The notes under the pieces were generated by a model. It was not told where the DNA came from and searched no databases. It saw only the letters and a list, made by a program, of their open reading frames with translations. A program made the translations under genes and the position numbers. Positions 1-9,799 of a stretch of 64,000 nucleotides of DNA are shown piece by piece. This stretch comes from Endothia cerciana (lineage: Eukaryota > Ascomycota > Sordariomycetes > Diaporthales > Cryphonectriaceae). The stretch covers positions 1,550,001-1,614,000 of the forward strand of contig JALRMH010000002.1 in NCBI GenBank assembly GCA_026119935.1. The letters are read 5' to 3'. The number at the start of each line of letters is the position of its first letter. Within the stretch, counting starts at the first letter, position 1.

Positions 1-574
1 TGCCGACCGCGGCGGAGGGGCAGATCCGGTGGCGGCGAAGCCGGGCAGGTTCACGGCCGCGGCGGCCACACTCGGCGGGATGCCAACGACGGCCTGCCGG
101 TCGACGGCCCCACCGAGATCACCCACCCTTCCGACCCCGTCGTCCCACGGCCCGACGGCCCTCTTGACGACCCACGCGCTGCTCGGCTGCAGCTTCAAGT
201 AGTAGCCCTTCAGCGTCCCGTCCGACTTGAAGCCCCGCCGATTGTACCACCCGAGGGCCCCCTCGTTCTGCGTCCAGACGTGCGCGAACACCCAGTCGAC
301 CGGGACCGCGGCCCCCGGCGCCCCGGCCCCGCCCACCGCCCGCACGGCGTCGAGGATCCCCTCCAGCGCGGCGCCCACGAGGCCCAGCCCGCGGTACGGT
401 GCGAGCAGCACCAGGCTCTGGATGTACAGCGCGAGGTGCTGGCCGGGGCGCGGGGGCGGCACGTCCCAGGAGGTGGCCCTAGGCGCGAGGGCGACGCTGA
501 AGTGGCCGGTGGAGGGGTCGAAGGGGCTGGGCTCGAGGCGGCAGACGAGCCCGCCGACAACCCTGGCGGGGGCG

Positions 575-611
<37 letters not shown>

Positions 612-1056
612 GCCAGAGGATGGCGCGGCTGAAGAGGCCGGACACGGACGGGTCCAGGAGGCCCTGGTAGAAGGAGTCGGAGTAGTTGACGGGCAGGAGG
701 AGGGCGTTGATGCGCCGCAGGGCGGGGATGTGGGACTCGGCCACGGGCAGGATGGAGGCGCTCGGGTGGGGCGACGGGATCGCCGTCGGAGGGGCGGAGG
801 GGAGGAAGTCTGCTACCGCGAGCCTGGCGGAGGCGGCGGCGGCGGGCTGAGGTGCCGGTGCCGGTGGCGCCGGCGTCGGCGCCGGCGCGGGAGGGGCCGG
901 GGGGGCCGTGGCCTGAGGAGGCTGTGGTGGCTGCTGCTGCTGGGCCTGTGATGGAGGAGGAGGAAGGGGAGGAGGAGGAGGGGCTACGTATTTTGGTGAT
1001 TGCTGCTTATGGAAGAAGGAGAGGATCGAGGGCTGTCCCTGGGCTGTGCGTGTCAT
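1..1056 (-). CDS. naa50: Naa50-type N-terminal acetyltransferase with N-terminal PIP box (3' end cut by window edge)
   Basis: The reading frame is open from the ATG at 1056 to the left edge with no stop, so the C-terminus is missing (352 codons visible). The GNAT part has the Naa50 landmarks: a PVNYSDSFY segment, YIQSLVLLAPYRGLGLV (beta4 and the acetyl-CoA loop) and HVWTQNEGALGWYNRRGF near the C-terminal end of the fold. Naa50 is the NatE catalytic subunit and acetylates the N-terminal Met of nascent chains; it also supports sister-chromatid cohesion in animals. Unlike the roughly 170-residue animal enzyme, this protein has a Pro/Ala-rich N-terminal extension of about 100 residues. The extension starts with QPSILSFF (residues 8-15), which fits the PCNA-interacting Q-x-x-h-x-x-a-a pattern. 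An 11-Asp run, encoded by a GTC/GAC repeat at 577-609, lies inside the domain. The gene is divergent from the next one. Family assignment is firm; the PCNA link is inference. Confidence 0.85.
577..609. repeat. Coding (GTC)11 trinucleotide repeat
   Basis: Eleven GTC units read as eleven consecutive Asp codons on the minus strand inside the Naa50-like gene. The repeat sits between two conserved strands of the acetyltransferase fold, so it probably forms an acidic surface loop of variable length. Confidence 0.9.
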
Positions 1057-2263
1057 CTTCGCGCGGACGGCGAGCCGTGAAGGGCTCTCAGGATTAGGGT
1101 GAGAGGGTGGTTGATTAGGCTGGGTGGGTCATATAGAGGCCATGATCTCGTGGTGCTGAGTGCTGTACAGTGTAATACTATGATGTTGGCACGAGGGGCA
1201 GCTGAAATTGTTGTATCCGTTGGGGATCAACTTTCAGGCGTTTGGACCAGGAAGAAGGGTTCAGGGATGGATGGATGGATGGGGGGGCGGCAAGGCGAGC
1301 CAAGGGACAGCATCAGCTTGCCACCGCTAGAATTGTGGTGGGCTCACGTACAGTAAGTACCGTAATAAGTAGTACAGGATGCACGTTCTCAGGGGTTAGT
1401 TCGTTTCGTCTTGGTGTTTTTTCTTTCTTCCTTCTTCTTTCTTTGTCTTTGTGTTGGGTACAGGGTTTGGGGTCTTGCTGCTGTGGGAGACCATTTCATG
1501 AGACTTCCAGGCTTGCTGTCTACATCTCCATGGGCGTATACCTAAAGTACCTGCATGCCACCGGGCACGGAGAGTTGTTAAGCATGGGAGTTTGGTGACG
1601 TAGCTGAAGCCGTGCCCTGAGGAGCCCGTGCCAACCAGGCTTGGCCGGAAAAAAGAGAACTGACATTATTGAAGATGATCTATCTATTTATGGGATATGC
1701 GTGAAGACAGAAAACCTCTGGCTCTGGACAAGAAACCTTCATCCCACGGTTCCCAGGCCAGGCCAGATAATCTGAGGAGAAGAGAGGGGGAGGGAAGAAA
1801 AGGAAGAGAAAAAAAGAAGGAAAAAAAAAAGGATAGTTCTATAATGTGGTCGAAACACTGGTGGCTGTCGGGGCGATTATAGACTATGAGGTGCCCCCCC
1901 TTCAGACGCCGGGACCCTGTCACTGCCTGTCAATAATGGGTCGTTCCACAGTTAGGCTTACCTAGTTAGTAGCTCTGGGCTTACCTTGTACGGCCAACCA
2001 GCAGTTCCATCAATCAACCGCACCCGATTTCCAGCACAACCCGTTTGCGACCTTGGCCTGGCCTGCAAGGGGCCTCGAGACTCCATCACCACCAACTCGA
2101 TAACCTGTCAGCCTTCCCGAAATTCCCAAAATTTTTAGGTAATCTCCCCATCGACCTTCGATACCCAGATTCTCGTGGCACACACGATCCAGGAGCCCCA
2201 TCTCGTCCTCGCATCCTCCGGCCCCCGACCTCCCAACCCACCCACTGCGCGAGCTCTGCCATC
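1057..2263. other. Divergent intergenic region between naa50-like and sgf11-like genes
   Basis: It must hold the promoters of both flanking genes. I see a short ATGG repeat near 1266-1282, pyrimidine-rich stretches near 1418-1455 and a purine-rich stretch near 1775-1833, but no coding signal with biased codon use. Confidence 0.6.
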
Positions 2264-3536
2264 ATGGATGTTGCCCCCGTGGAGGCCCTGACGGGCAGGG
2301 CCGGAATCATCGTTGCGGCAGACGACAGCAACATCTTGGATAGGCTTGTAAGACACCCCCCCCCCCCAAACCCCGACTCAAGACGCATCCATGTCCCCTC
2401 GCGCTGAAACCTGAGATGCCCTGCAGTCGCACTCGGTCCTCGACGACATATTCTACAATGTCATCTTCGACCTGTGCCTCGAGGTGCACCGCTCGGAGAA
2501 GATGTCCCGCGCAAGCACGGCCGCCATCAAGGTCGAGAAGCTGGCCGCCGATGCTGCAGACGCCTCCGAGGCCGACCCGCGACCAGACATCCGAACAGAG
2601 ACCGATGCGGCCATCTACGAAGACGGGAAGGTGTACCTCAAGGCGAACCCGCTGCAGACCACCAAGGACATCCTGTGCCCCCGCTGTCACCTCCCCCGGC
2701 TGCTGCACCCGACGGACGGCAGGGGCGCGCAGAAGCCAGACCCCGGCGTCATCTACTGCAAGAAGACCCCGTACATCGACAAGCCCGGCTACGATATCTA
2801 CGGGCAGACGTGGGTCGCGCCGGGGCCGGGAAGGGGCAAGAAGAAGAAGGACATGGAGAAGAAGCTGGACGCCAGCGTGGACGGCACGGTGACGCCAACG
2901 CCGGACGGCCAGCGGCCTCCGAACGTGCTATCGTTCCCCTCCGCGACGTGCAGCAAGTGCAAGCGGTGCATACTGGTCACCCGTCTCAACAACCACATGG
3001 GCGCGTGCATAGGCAACAGCGGCAGGAATGCCAGCCGCGTGGCGTCTCAGAAGATCACAAACGGCGGCAGCGGGAGTGTCAACAACGACGCCACCCCTCC
3101 CTCGAGCCAGAAAGGCACACCGGTGAACGGCTCGAGGGCGGGCAGCCCCAGGAAGAGGGACGGCGACGAGTTCGACGAGGACCAGGATTCGGATGCCACC
3201 AACCCGAAGAAGAAGGCCAAGAAGCTGAAGGGGCCGACGACCAAGATCCTGCTGAAGAACAAGCCGAAGAAGGACAAGGACAAGGACAAGGTCAAGACCA
3301 ACTCGTTCCTGAGCGTCGAGTCCAAGCTGGACGACGAGGACGAGGACGAGGACAAGAAGTCGACAGTCCAGGTCGCGCCAAAGAAGCCCACGGCGAAGCA
3401 CGTCTCGCCTGCCAAGAAGCTCAAGCTGGGCTCATCAAAACCGTCCTTCGGGTCGCCAAAGCCGAAGAATGGTAGTCGATCGGAAGGCGGCTATGAGTCG
3501 TCAGATACACTCTCGGAACCTCCGCAGGCCTCGTAG
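2264..3536 (+). CDS. sgf11: SAGA-associated factor 11 (Sgf11)-like zinc-finger protein
   Basis: Two exons, 2264-2347 and 2427-3536, give 397 residues. The 79-nt intron has GTAAGA and CTGCAG ends, and the frame is continuous across it. An N-terminal helix (SVLDDIFYNVIFDLCLEVHR, about residues 30-49) resembles the Sgf11 helix that packs on Sgf73 and Sus1 in the SAGA deubiquitinase module. A CPRCHLPRLLHPTDG segment starts at residue 112. A C2HC finger follows (C203, C206, H218, C222; CSKCKRCILVTRLNNHMGAC), the type that binds nucleosome acidic patches in Sgf11. The second half is long, Lys/Asp-rich and probably disordered, with several nuclear-localisation-like KKKAKK clusters. The ATG at 2264 is the first in frame and gives the conserved helix. 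Fungal Sgf11 proteins are longer than the yeast one. Identity is by motif and not by alignment; another SAGA zinc-finger protein remains possible. Confidence 0.75.
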
Positions 3537-4108
3537 ACCGTTGGAGGCAGCAGGACAACAAGCCTCCATTTCAGGGAGGTAATCCGAGAAAAGCGTGCAC
3601 GGACTGTCCAAAACTTGGTATCCGCGGGTGTCCGCGGCAAAGGGAGACGCAGATGTTCCTCGGTGCGATGGCCGATCTACAGAGTGCATCCGCAATCGCA
3701 AAGGGCTGCCAAGATGTGGTGGCTGCCAGCACATACGAGGAAGTTACCGCAACTTGCAGCACGTGCATCGAGCAAAATCGAGACTGCGCGTATGGAGGAG
3801 GCAGAAAACGCTTCCAGGGCCCTCTCGAGGGCATGTGGACCCCCGAACCACCTTGCTGGCGCCGCTCTCACTGGGGTCGGACGTGCACGCGGACCGGACA
3901 AGACACGAAGTGCTCTCAGTGCCCTGACAGCAGGTCACGCAGCCGGCGGCGACCCAAGGCCTATTACTTATTTGCGTTTCCTATTCTTACTTCTCTTGTG
4001 CATCTCTCTTGTGCATCAATGGTGTTGGTCGGTCGGTCGGTCGGTCTATTTTGTTGGGGGACCTTGAGACGATTCGGAGATTACTACCCTACTGGACTTT
4101 TGGTGTAA
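3497..4108 (+). other. Cys-rich open frame directly behind sgf11 (possible alternative 3' extension)
   Basis: A 203-codon open frame overlaps the end of the sgf11-like gene in another frame. It encodes spaced cysteine modules: CTDCPKLGIRGC (from 3596), CSTCIEQNRDC (from 3755) and a C-x2-C at CSQC near 3908. The Cys modules start before the first in-frame ATG (3653), so the frame would need an upstream exon. A weak donor (GTAGTC at 3472) and the acceptor ending at 3527 would remove 56 nt containing no stop of their own. They would join sgf11 residue 348 in frame to this region and skip the sgf11 stop. Codon bias is weaker than in the neighbouring genes. It may be an extension, a decayed exon or chance. 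Confidence 0.35.
4026..4046. repeat. (GGTC)5 microsatellite
   Basis: About five GGTC units lie in the convergent gap between the sgf11-like and cyclophilin genes. Confidence 0.85.
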
Positions 4109-4923
4109 AAATTTGCATGGGAAGGGGTGGCCGGCGTCTTCGCGTTGATGTTTTCAACCCCGTCCGAGAAGAGTTTATGTCGATCGCTTCACCTATGAAG
4201 CATTACCTAGGTAATTAGTTTGTGGAAAATCGAGATGCCACGCCTCTTAGCCAGGCATGTGAACTGCACCAAATCGATGCGGGTTTCCTATCATCCCAGG
4301 TCGGCCAGGTGAGGCAGGGCATTCTCGTGGCGGGCCATCCGGTAGCAAGAGTATATCTATCCCGCGGCAGGTTCGTCCTATAGTAGATTTGTTTTGACAG
4401 CAACAATATCCCACCACAACAAGTAATCCCACAGCGGGTAAGACCCACGGCCGACTATCTTCTCTCGAGGCTATGATTGTTCTATACTGCTACTGGACAG
4501 CCCGCCACTTGCGTCCGCATTCCTGTTGACGTGGCCTGCCAGACAGAGCACAGGCTGGGCCTTGGCCGGGTCTACTCTATGAAACTAGCACCGGGGAGGG
4601 GGGGGGGGTGTGCAAATGAGCATGCATCATCTTAAGCAGCACCTTGCCCCGGGACGGTCTCATGGAGGTCTGCCGGCCAGGGAAGGGCTGTCCGAGAGTA
4701 TCCCTAGTGGAAAGCTCTCGGCCGCTGCCGCACCCGGCCATCATCATTTCCCGTGTGTGCCTGTCCCCGTCGTCCGCCGTGCCCACATCAGGGACCATCA
4801 GCCCAGCGGGCCAGCGGTTTGGTTTTCTGGGGCCTGGACCCTGCGTGCGCCGGGCGAGGTAAACCACCCCGCCCCCCTCCGACCGTGTGATGTAGCTGAA
4901 CACGCCGCCCGCGGACCATCATC
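4109..4923. other. Convergent intergenic region
   Basis: It should hold the 3' ends of the sgf11-like and cyclophilin transcripts. A G-homopolymer of about ten lies near 4602-4611. I see no gene. Confidence 0.6.
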
Positions 4924-5534
4924 TCACACACCCTCCCCCTCCCCATGCTCCACCACCCGCGCCCGCAGGATCTTAACCTCCTCAACCGGCCTGTCCCCGG
5001 CGCCCACCTTGACCAGCCCCAGCCGCCGCACGACGCCCATCCCGGCCCTGACGCGGCCGAAGACGGTATGCTTGCCGTCCAGCCAGGGCGTCGGGGCCAG
5101 GGTGATGAAGAACTGCGACCCGTTGGTGTCGGGCCCGGAGTTGGCCATGGACAGCACGCCGGCGCCGGTGTGCTTGAGCTCGGGCGCGGAGGTGCCGGGG
5201 AGCAGGGGGATCTCGTCGGCGAACTTGTCGCCGTAGATGGAGGTGCCGCCGCGGCCCGTGCCCGTCGGGTCGCCGCCCTGGATCATGAAGTTGGCGATGA
5301 TCCGGTGGAAGATGGTGCCGTCGTAGTAGCCGCGGGAGCAGAGGGTGAGGAAATTGTTGCAGGTCCGGGGCGCCTGGGCCGTGTAGAGCTCGATGGTGAG
5401 GGTGCCCTGGGGGGGGGGGGGCAGAAAGTCCTGAGTTAGCTGGTTGGTCTTGCTTGACGAGGAGTTAGGGGTGGGGTGGGCGAATCGGATGACTGGCTTA
5501 CCATCGATGTGTCCAGGGCTACTTCTTTTGCCAT
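4924..5534 (-). CDS. Peptidyl-prolyl cis-trans isomerase, PPIL1-type cyclophilin
   Basis: Exons 5534-5502 and 5406-4924 encode 171 residues, the usual length for single-domain PPIL1/Cyp1 cyclophilins. The first exon codes for only MAKEVALDTSM and ends at a GTAAGC donor. The 95-nt intron ends in a run of about fourteen C's followed directly by AG. The catalytic and binding residues are present: Arg46 in FHRII, the MIQGGDPTGTGRGG loop from residue 52, SQFFIT, and the Trp and His of PWLDGKHTVFG. The enzyme isomerises Xaa-Pro bonds. PPIL1 orthologues belong to spliceosomal (Prp19/SKIP-linked) complexes, so a nuclear splicing role is likely. The sequence has no signal peptide or extra domain. The gene is divergent from the signal peptide peptidase gene. 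Confidence 0.93.
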
Positions 5535-6325
5535 CTTGGCGGCCGTTGTGAGCGATGCTGCAGGGCGTTGATGGCTGGTGTCCGTGGTGGTGGCGGTATT
5601 CGCCGGCTGAGGTCAGGGTTGGATGTTGTCAGGAGCTCTCACATGCACAGCTGTTGGCGGGACGAAATTTAGTGGACGAGGCTGAAGTTCTGGCAGCTCA
5701 GGGACCCCCTGTCGATGACGTTACAGCGGTCTGGCCAAGGCGAACCGGAGGCCCATACAGTGCGCTTGATCGCTGCAAGGCTGCCACAAAGTGTTTCTGG
5801 TCTCTTCCAACTCCCGAAGTGACACATCAGGTTCCATAGGTCCTGGGAGCATTTAAGCTGTGAAAGAGTTGACCGCTCAGGTTTTATTCACTCGCTCACT
5901 TTCTTTCGAGCCCCCCCCCCCCACCACAAGACTCTTCCCTGAGGTCTGCCACCCTGTCTTGAGACCTTGATTGATTTTTAGAGCTGCCTGCGGGGTCACA
6001 AACGCAGCGATACCAATCATGACAGGTTGTTGTCTGTGCTAGTTCTTCTTCTGTCGGTTGGTCTTTCAAGTCAGATTGCTGCTCTTTCACCGAGTTGTTT
6101 GGGAGCTGCAGGCTTTCCCACTCCCAAGTGAGATAAATACATCTTGTGTGCAACACGACGGGCTTTCTCAGGAGTCTCGGTCACCTATGCCATCTTAACA
6201 AGACCACTTCTGCCATGCACCATATCTAGCCAGTGTCGTCGTTAACAGCAGCATCCCACCATCAACCTCTACCAGCCGCTCCACGATACTCCTCGCCGCA
6301 GATTCCAGCACGACCACCGACCAAC
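5535..6325. promoter_or_regulatory. Shared 5' region of cyclophilin and signal peptide peptidase genes
   Basis: A gap of 791 bp separates two divergent start codons and must contain both promoters and leaders. A C-homopolymer of about twelve lies near 5911-5922. The frame upstream of the peptidase ATG is closed by a TAG at 6227, which supports the ATG at 6326 as its start. I see no clear TATA box. Confidence 0.55.
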
Positions 6326-8059
6326 ATGGCAGAAGCAGCCCCATTCCCCATCCCCGACGAGCACACCGTCACCCCGCCCCTCACCACCTGGCAGCTCCTG
6401 GAATCCATGGACTTCATGGCCATCGAGGTCCAGATGGTCGTCTCCGCCATCTTCATCATCTACATCGGCGCGCATGCCTCCCTGCGCCGCCCCCCGTCCG
6501 CCGCCCCGCCGGCCAAGCCCAAGCGCAGGACCGAGGACGGCAAGCCTGCCGTGGAGCACAAGGAGACGTTCGCGCCGGGGTTTGTGGCCAGCGATGCGAT
6601 CATGTTCCCGCTCCTGGCGGGTACGGTGTTGATCGGGCTGTACTACCTCATCAAGTGGCTCCAGGACCCGGCGATCCTGAACAAGATACTGAGGTGGTAC
6701 ATGTCTACCACGGGCGTCTTCAGCACTGGCTTGTTCATCGGGAACACGCTACAGACCGCCCTCGGCTTCATCTTCCCCGACGCATGGGTGGACCGGAAGG
6801 GGCGGCTGTTCGAGGTCCACCCACGCAGCCGCACGCAGAGGCTCATCAAGGAGCACCGAGGGCAGGTCGGTGGCGGGGATGAGATGCACGTGGTCGACCC
6901 TCAGAAGTGCACACCCTTTCCGGGTGTTGCGTCAGAGCTACCGGTGCCCTCGCGCGTGAGCAGGCCCCTGTTCAAACTCCGCCACCTGCTCATCGAGGAC
7001 TGGAACGTGGAGTTCACGGCCCTGGGCTCTTGCAAGGAGAAGGCCTCCTTCAAGATCACCACCATCTTCGGCTGCCTTCTCGGCGTCGCGGTCCAGGGTG
7101 CGTACCTCTACACCAGCAACACCATGCTAGCCAACATCATCGGTCTCGCGGTCTGTTATATGGCCTGCCAGTACATGTCGGTCACATCCTTCTCCATCGG
7201 CTCCCTGGTCCTGGTCGGCCTCTTCTTCTATGACATCATCATGGTCTTCTACACCCCCTTCATGGTCGGCGTGGCCACGGAGCTCGACGTGCCCATCAAG
7301 TTGACGTACGAGACCACCAAGCGGTCCAGCATCCTCGGGCTCGGCGACATCGTCATCCCGGGCATCTTCATCTGCCTTGCCCTGCGCTTCGACCTGTGGA
7401 AGCACTACCAGCGGAAGATCACGCTCGAGGAGACGCGGCTGGAGACGGTCACCGAGGAGCGGGCCTCTGGCGACCCCCGCCCGCAGGAGGTCACCACCTC
7501 CAGGACCGCGTACCGCAAGGTCAAGGCGCCGTTCGTCGACCCCCGGGGCCAGTGGGGCACCGCCTTCTGGACCGCGACCTGGCGCGACCTGGCGCTCGGC
7601 AGGTCCGCGCCCAAGGCCGTGGCCGACTCCTCGTTCCCGAAGACGTACTTCCGCGCCACCCTCCTCGGCTACCTCCTCGGCATGCTCGTCACCGTCTCCA
7701 TACTCCTCGTCTTCCGCCGCGGCCAGCCCGCCCTGCTGTACCTCGTCCCTGGCGTCGTCGGCAGCGCCTACATCACGGGGCTGTGGCGGGGCGAGATCCG
7801 GGACATGTGGCACTACACCGAGGACGGCAGTCTCGACGTTGAGGATGTCGTTGTCGAGGTCGACGGAGAGGGCAATGCCATCGTCAAGCCCATGGAGAAG
7901 GAGGCCCAGGACGGGGACAGGGGCGCCGATGGCGCGGGGGAGGGGGTTGACAAGCAGAAGGAGAAGAAAGACGGTGGTGTGGAGGAGGAGGGTGAGGCCT
8001 ACGAGATCCTGCAGTTCTCCATCACGATACCCAGGGAGGATGGCCTGAAAGAGGACTAG
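6326..8059 (+). CDS. Signal peptide peptidase (intramembrane aspartyl protease)
   Basis: A single exon of 577 residues starts in a good context (CCAACATGG). The presenilin-type catalytic motifs are all present: YD at 302-303 (YDIIMVFYTPFMVG), GLGD ending at Asp341 (LGLGDIVIPGIFI) and PAL at 468-470. The first hydrophobic segment (QMVVSAIFIIYIGAH) is followed by several more, consistent with a nine-pass ER membrane protease. These enzymes cut remnant signal peptides and tail-anchored helices; in fungi they also process membrane-bound regulators. GLGD and PAL are about 127 residues apart, against about 50 in the human enzyme, because of a charged loop around residues 355-430. The C-terminal tail is acidic and Lys-rich, with no classical KKXX end. 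The long first ATG-less extension upstream is not coding. Confidence 0.95.
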   Translation: MAEAAPFPIPDEHTVTPPLTTWQLLESMDFMAIEVQMVVSAIFIIYIGAHASLRRPPSAAPPAKPKRRTEDGKPAVEHKETFAPGFVASDAIMFPLLAGTVLIGLYYLIKWLQDPAILNKILRWYMSTTGVFSTGLFIGNTLQTALGFIFPDAWVDRKGRLFEVHPRSRTQRLIKEHRGQVGGGDEMHVVDPQKCTPFPGVASELPVPSRVSRPLFKLRHLLIEDWNVEFTALGSCKEKASFKITTIFGCLLGVAVQGAYLYTSNTMLANIIGLAVCYMACQYMSVTSFSIGSLVLVGLFFYDIIMVFYTPFMVGVATELDVPIKLTYETTKRSSILGLGDIVIPGIFICLALRFDLWKHYQRKITLEETRLETVTEERASGDPRPQEVTTSRTAYRKVKAPFVDPRGQWGTAFWTATWRDLALGRSAPKAVADSSFPKTYFRATLLGYLLGMLVTVSILLVFRRGQPALLYLVPGVVGSAYITGLWRGEIRDMWHYTEDGSLDVEDVVVEVDGEGNAIVKPMEKEAQDGDRGADGAGEGVDKQKEKKDGGVEEEGEAYEILQFSITIPREDGLKED

Positions 8060-8929
8060 GTGTCTGGTCTCGACTCGTCAGTGGAAGGTACGGAGGGCGC
8101 TGATCTGGTAACCCTGCGGAGGGTTCTGGTCACGCCGCTAGGAGTCTTTAAAGGGATGATTCCTGAGAGACCTGGGTGCTGTATGTATGCCCTCCGTGGC
8201 CCACCCACTGGAACGTTGCTGTAACCTTGTCCTCACGCCTTCACTCTAAAGTGATGGGTTTGATACACTGGAAGATGTGAATGGAGATCTCATTTCAGAG
8301 CCGCGGGCCCTGGCCCCTGGGGCATCCCGAGGTCCTAGTTATTTTATGTACAGCCCCCTCATGTCCCCACAATAACGCCCGAAGGAATAGATTAGAAGAA
8401 TACATACGGAATCGAATATGAACATTATCAGTTTGGGAGACTAAGGTAGAGGGTCAAGCACAGAAGTGTGTTTTTTTTTGGGGAGGGGGGGGTTCTTCGT
8501 GGGGAGAAGGGGTGCTGGTGTAACAGTGACAAAGCCTGCGCCAACCACCCCCCCCCCCCAAGCGTGTTCCAAATTTGCTATGAATAAATAAACGAAAACA
8601 ATATAAAATATAAAAAAAAAAAAGGGAATTGGACCGGAAAATAGAAAATAAAAGCCAAAACAGGCAGAAAGCAAAAAAAAAAAAAAAAAAAAAAGACCGT
8701 ATATCTCCAGGGAAACCGCTGGGAGAATTCTCCGGGACTGGCAGAAACATACAGTCAAGTGGCACATCTACTGGAGATATTCTTGCCTAGAGTGAGATGA
8801 AGTTTCCATAATACATACACTAGTTATGAGGAGAGATAAAAACAAATCCATGGGTATGACTTCATACATTTTTCATCTGAATCATCGCAGTAATTCATCA
8901 TATTACATTGGTAATACCGATGAACGGAC
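8060..8929. other. Convergent intergenic region with A, C and G homopolymers
   Basis: It lies between the peptidase and methyltransferase stops. It contains an A run of more than 20 near 8673-8694, a second A run near 8612-8622, G runs near 8480-8490 and a C run near 8547-8559. Reading frames here are low-complexity products of these runs. I see no gene. Confidence 0.65.
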
Positions 8930-9799
8930 TCAAACACAAGCCATCTTCCTGGCTGTCACAACGGCGAAGGGAGGCAGCTCCAAGAATGACTTCCAAAAGT
9001 CCGGGCCACTCCTTATACACTCCGCATTCTCCCACGGCTCGACTTTCGTGTTCTCCAGCCCGTACTTCTCATGAAAATCTTCGATCTTGTTCGGCTCATA
9101 TGTGACCTCCATCGAAGCCGCATCATACTCCACCGGTGGCTCAACGTGTATGACGTAGCGATACATCAAGCCGCCAGGAACATCCACGAAATCTTTGTAC
9201 TGGGCTCCATATTGTACGTCGGTTGTTTTACCTAGTGCCCGGGGGGTGTTGAGGACCCGCGTGCCGACGAAGCGCCCGCCTGGCTTCAGGTATGCCACGA
9301 CGGAACGGAACATGCCGTCCAGCACCTCCATGCTGGAACTGTGGTCGAAGACCCAGTTGGCCATGACTAGATCGTAGCCTTGGTCTTTGAAACGCAGGGG
9401 CAGGTGAGCCAGTTCCTCGGGCTTGGAGGCGTCACCCTCGAACCAGTGGATGATCGAGTCGCCTCGTCCCAGAGACCCCTCAATGTCTTGGCCAACCCGC
9501 ATCATCTCGGGGGACACTAGAGAGTAAGTCAGGTCCGAACATGGACGGATCACTGGGGAATGTTAGATACAGTCCACGACGTCGACAGCAACTGCTCCGT
9601 GGTCGATGACCTGACGAGCACGCAGACCCTGCCCGCCGCCAACATCCAGCACAGTCAGACCCTTGCAGTCGCCTAGCGCGGAATCTTGAAGCTGGTGCTC
9701 GAGGACAGCGTAGGGAATGTTTTCGTATTTCGCGTAGGAGCTTACTTGGCTGTCGTGTTGACCTTTGCTGTACGCTGCCCTAGGCTGGGTGCCGGCCAT
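8930..9799 (-). CDS. Class I SAM-dependent methyltransferase
   Basis: Exons 9799-9571 and 9516-8930 encode 271 residues. The 54-nt intron (GTATCT...CTCTAG, with a CTGAC branch site) restores the conserved VDLSPEMM strand after motif I. Motif I is LDVGGGQG (residues 51-58). The acidic motif II region, the FEGDASKPEEL segment and the post-motif ANWVFDHSSS region follow, then YLKPGGRFVG. This is the layout of the Methyltransf_11/25 group, which acts on small molecules. The substrate cannot be read from the sequence. No membrane segment or signal peptide is visible. No biosynthetic partner lies beside it, and it is tail to tail with the peptidase gene. The N-terminal 45 residues are unlike any domain I recognise. 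The ATG at 9799 was preferred over upstream in-frame Mets because the family starts about 45-50 residues before motif I. Confidence 0.9.

Noticed and set aside
6233..6325. N-terminal extension of the signal peptide peptidase
   Set aside because: It has no ATG (begins at GTG right after an in-frame TAG at 6227); the ATG at 6326 has a good context and fits the family.
7127..7813. 228-codon frame antisense to the signal peptide peptidase
   Set aside because: Typical shadow of a G/C-rich gene; Asp/Glu/Gly/Arg-rich without motif, while the sense strand has all catalytic motifs.
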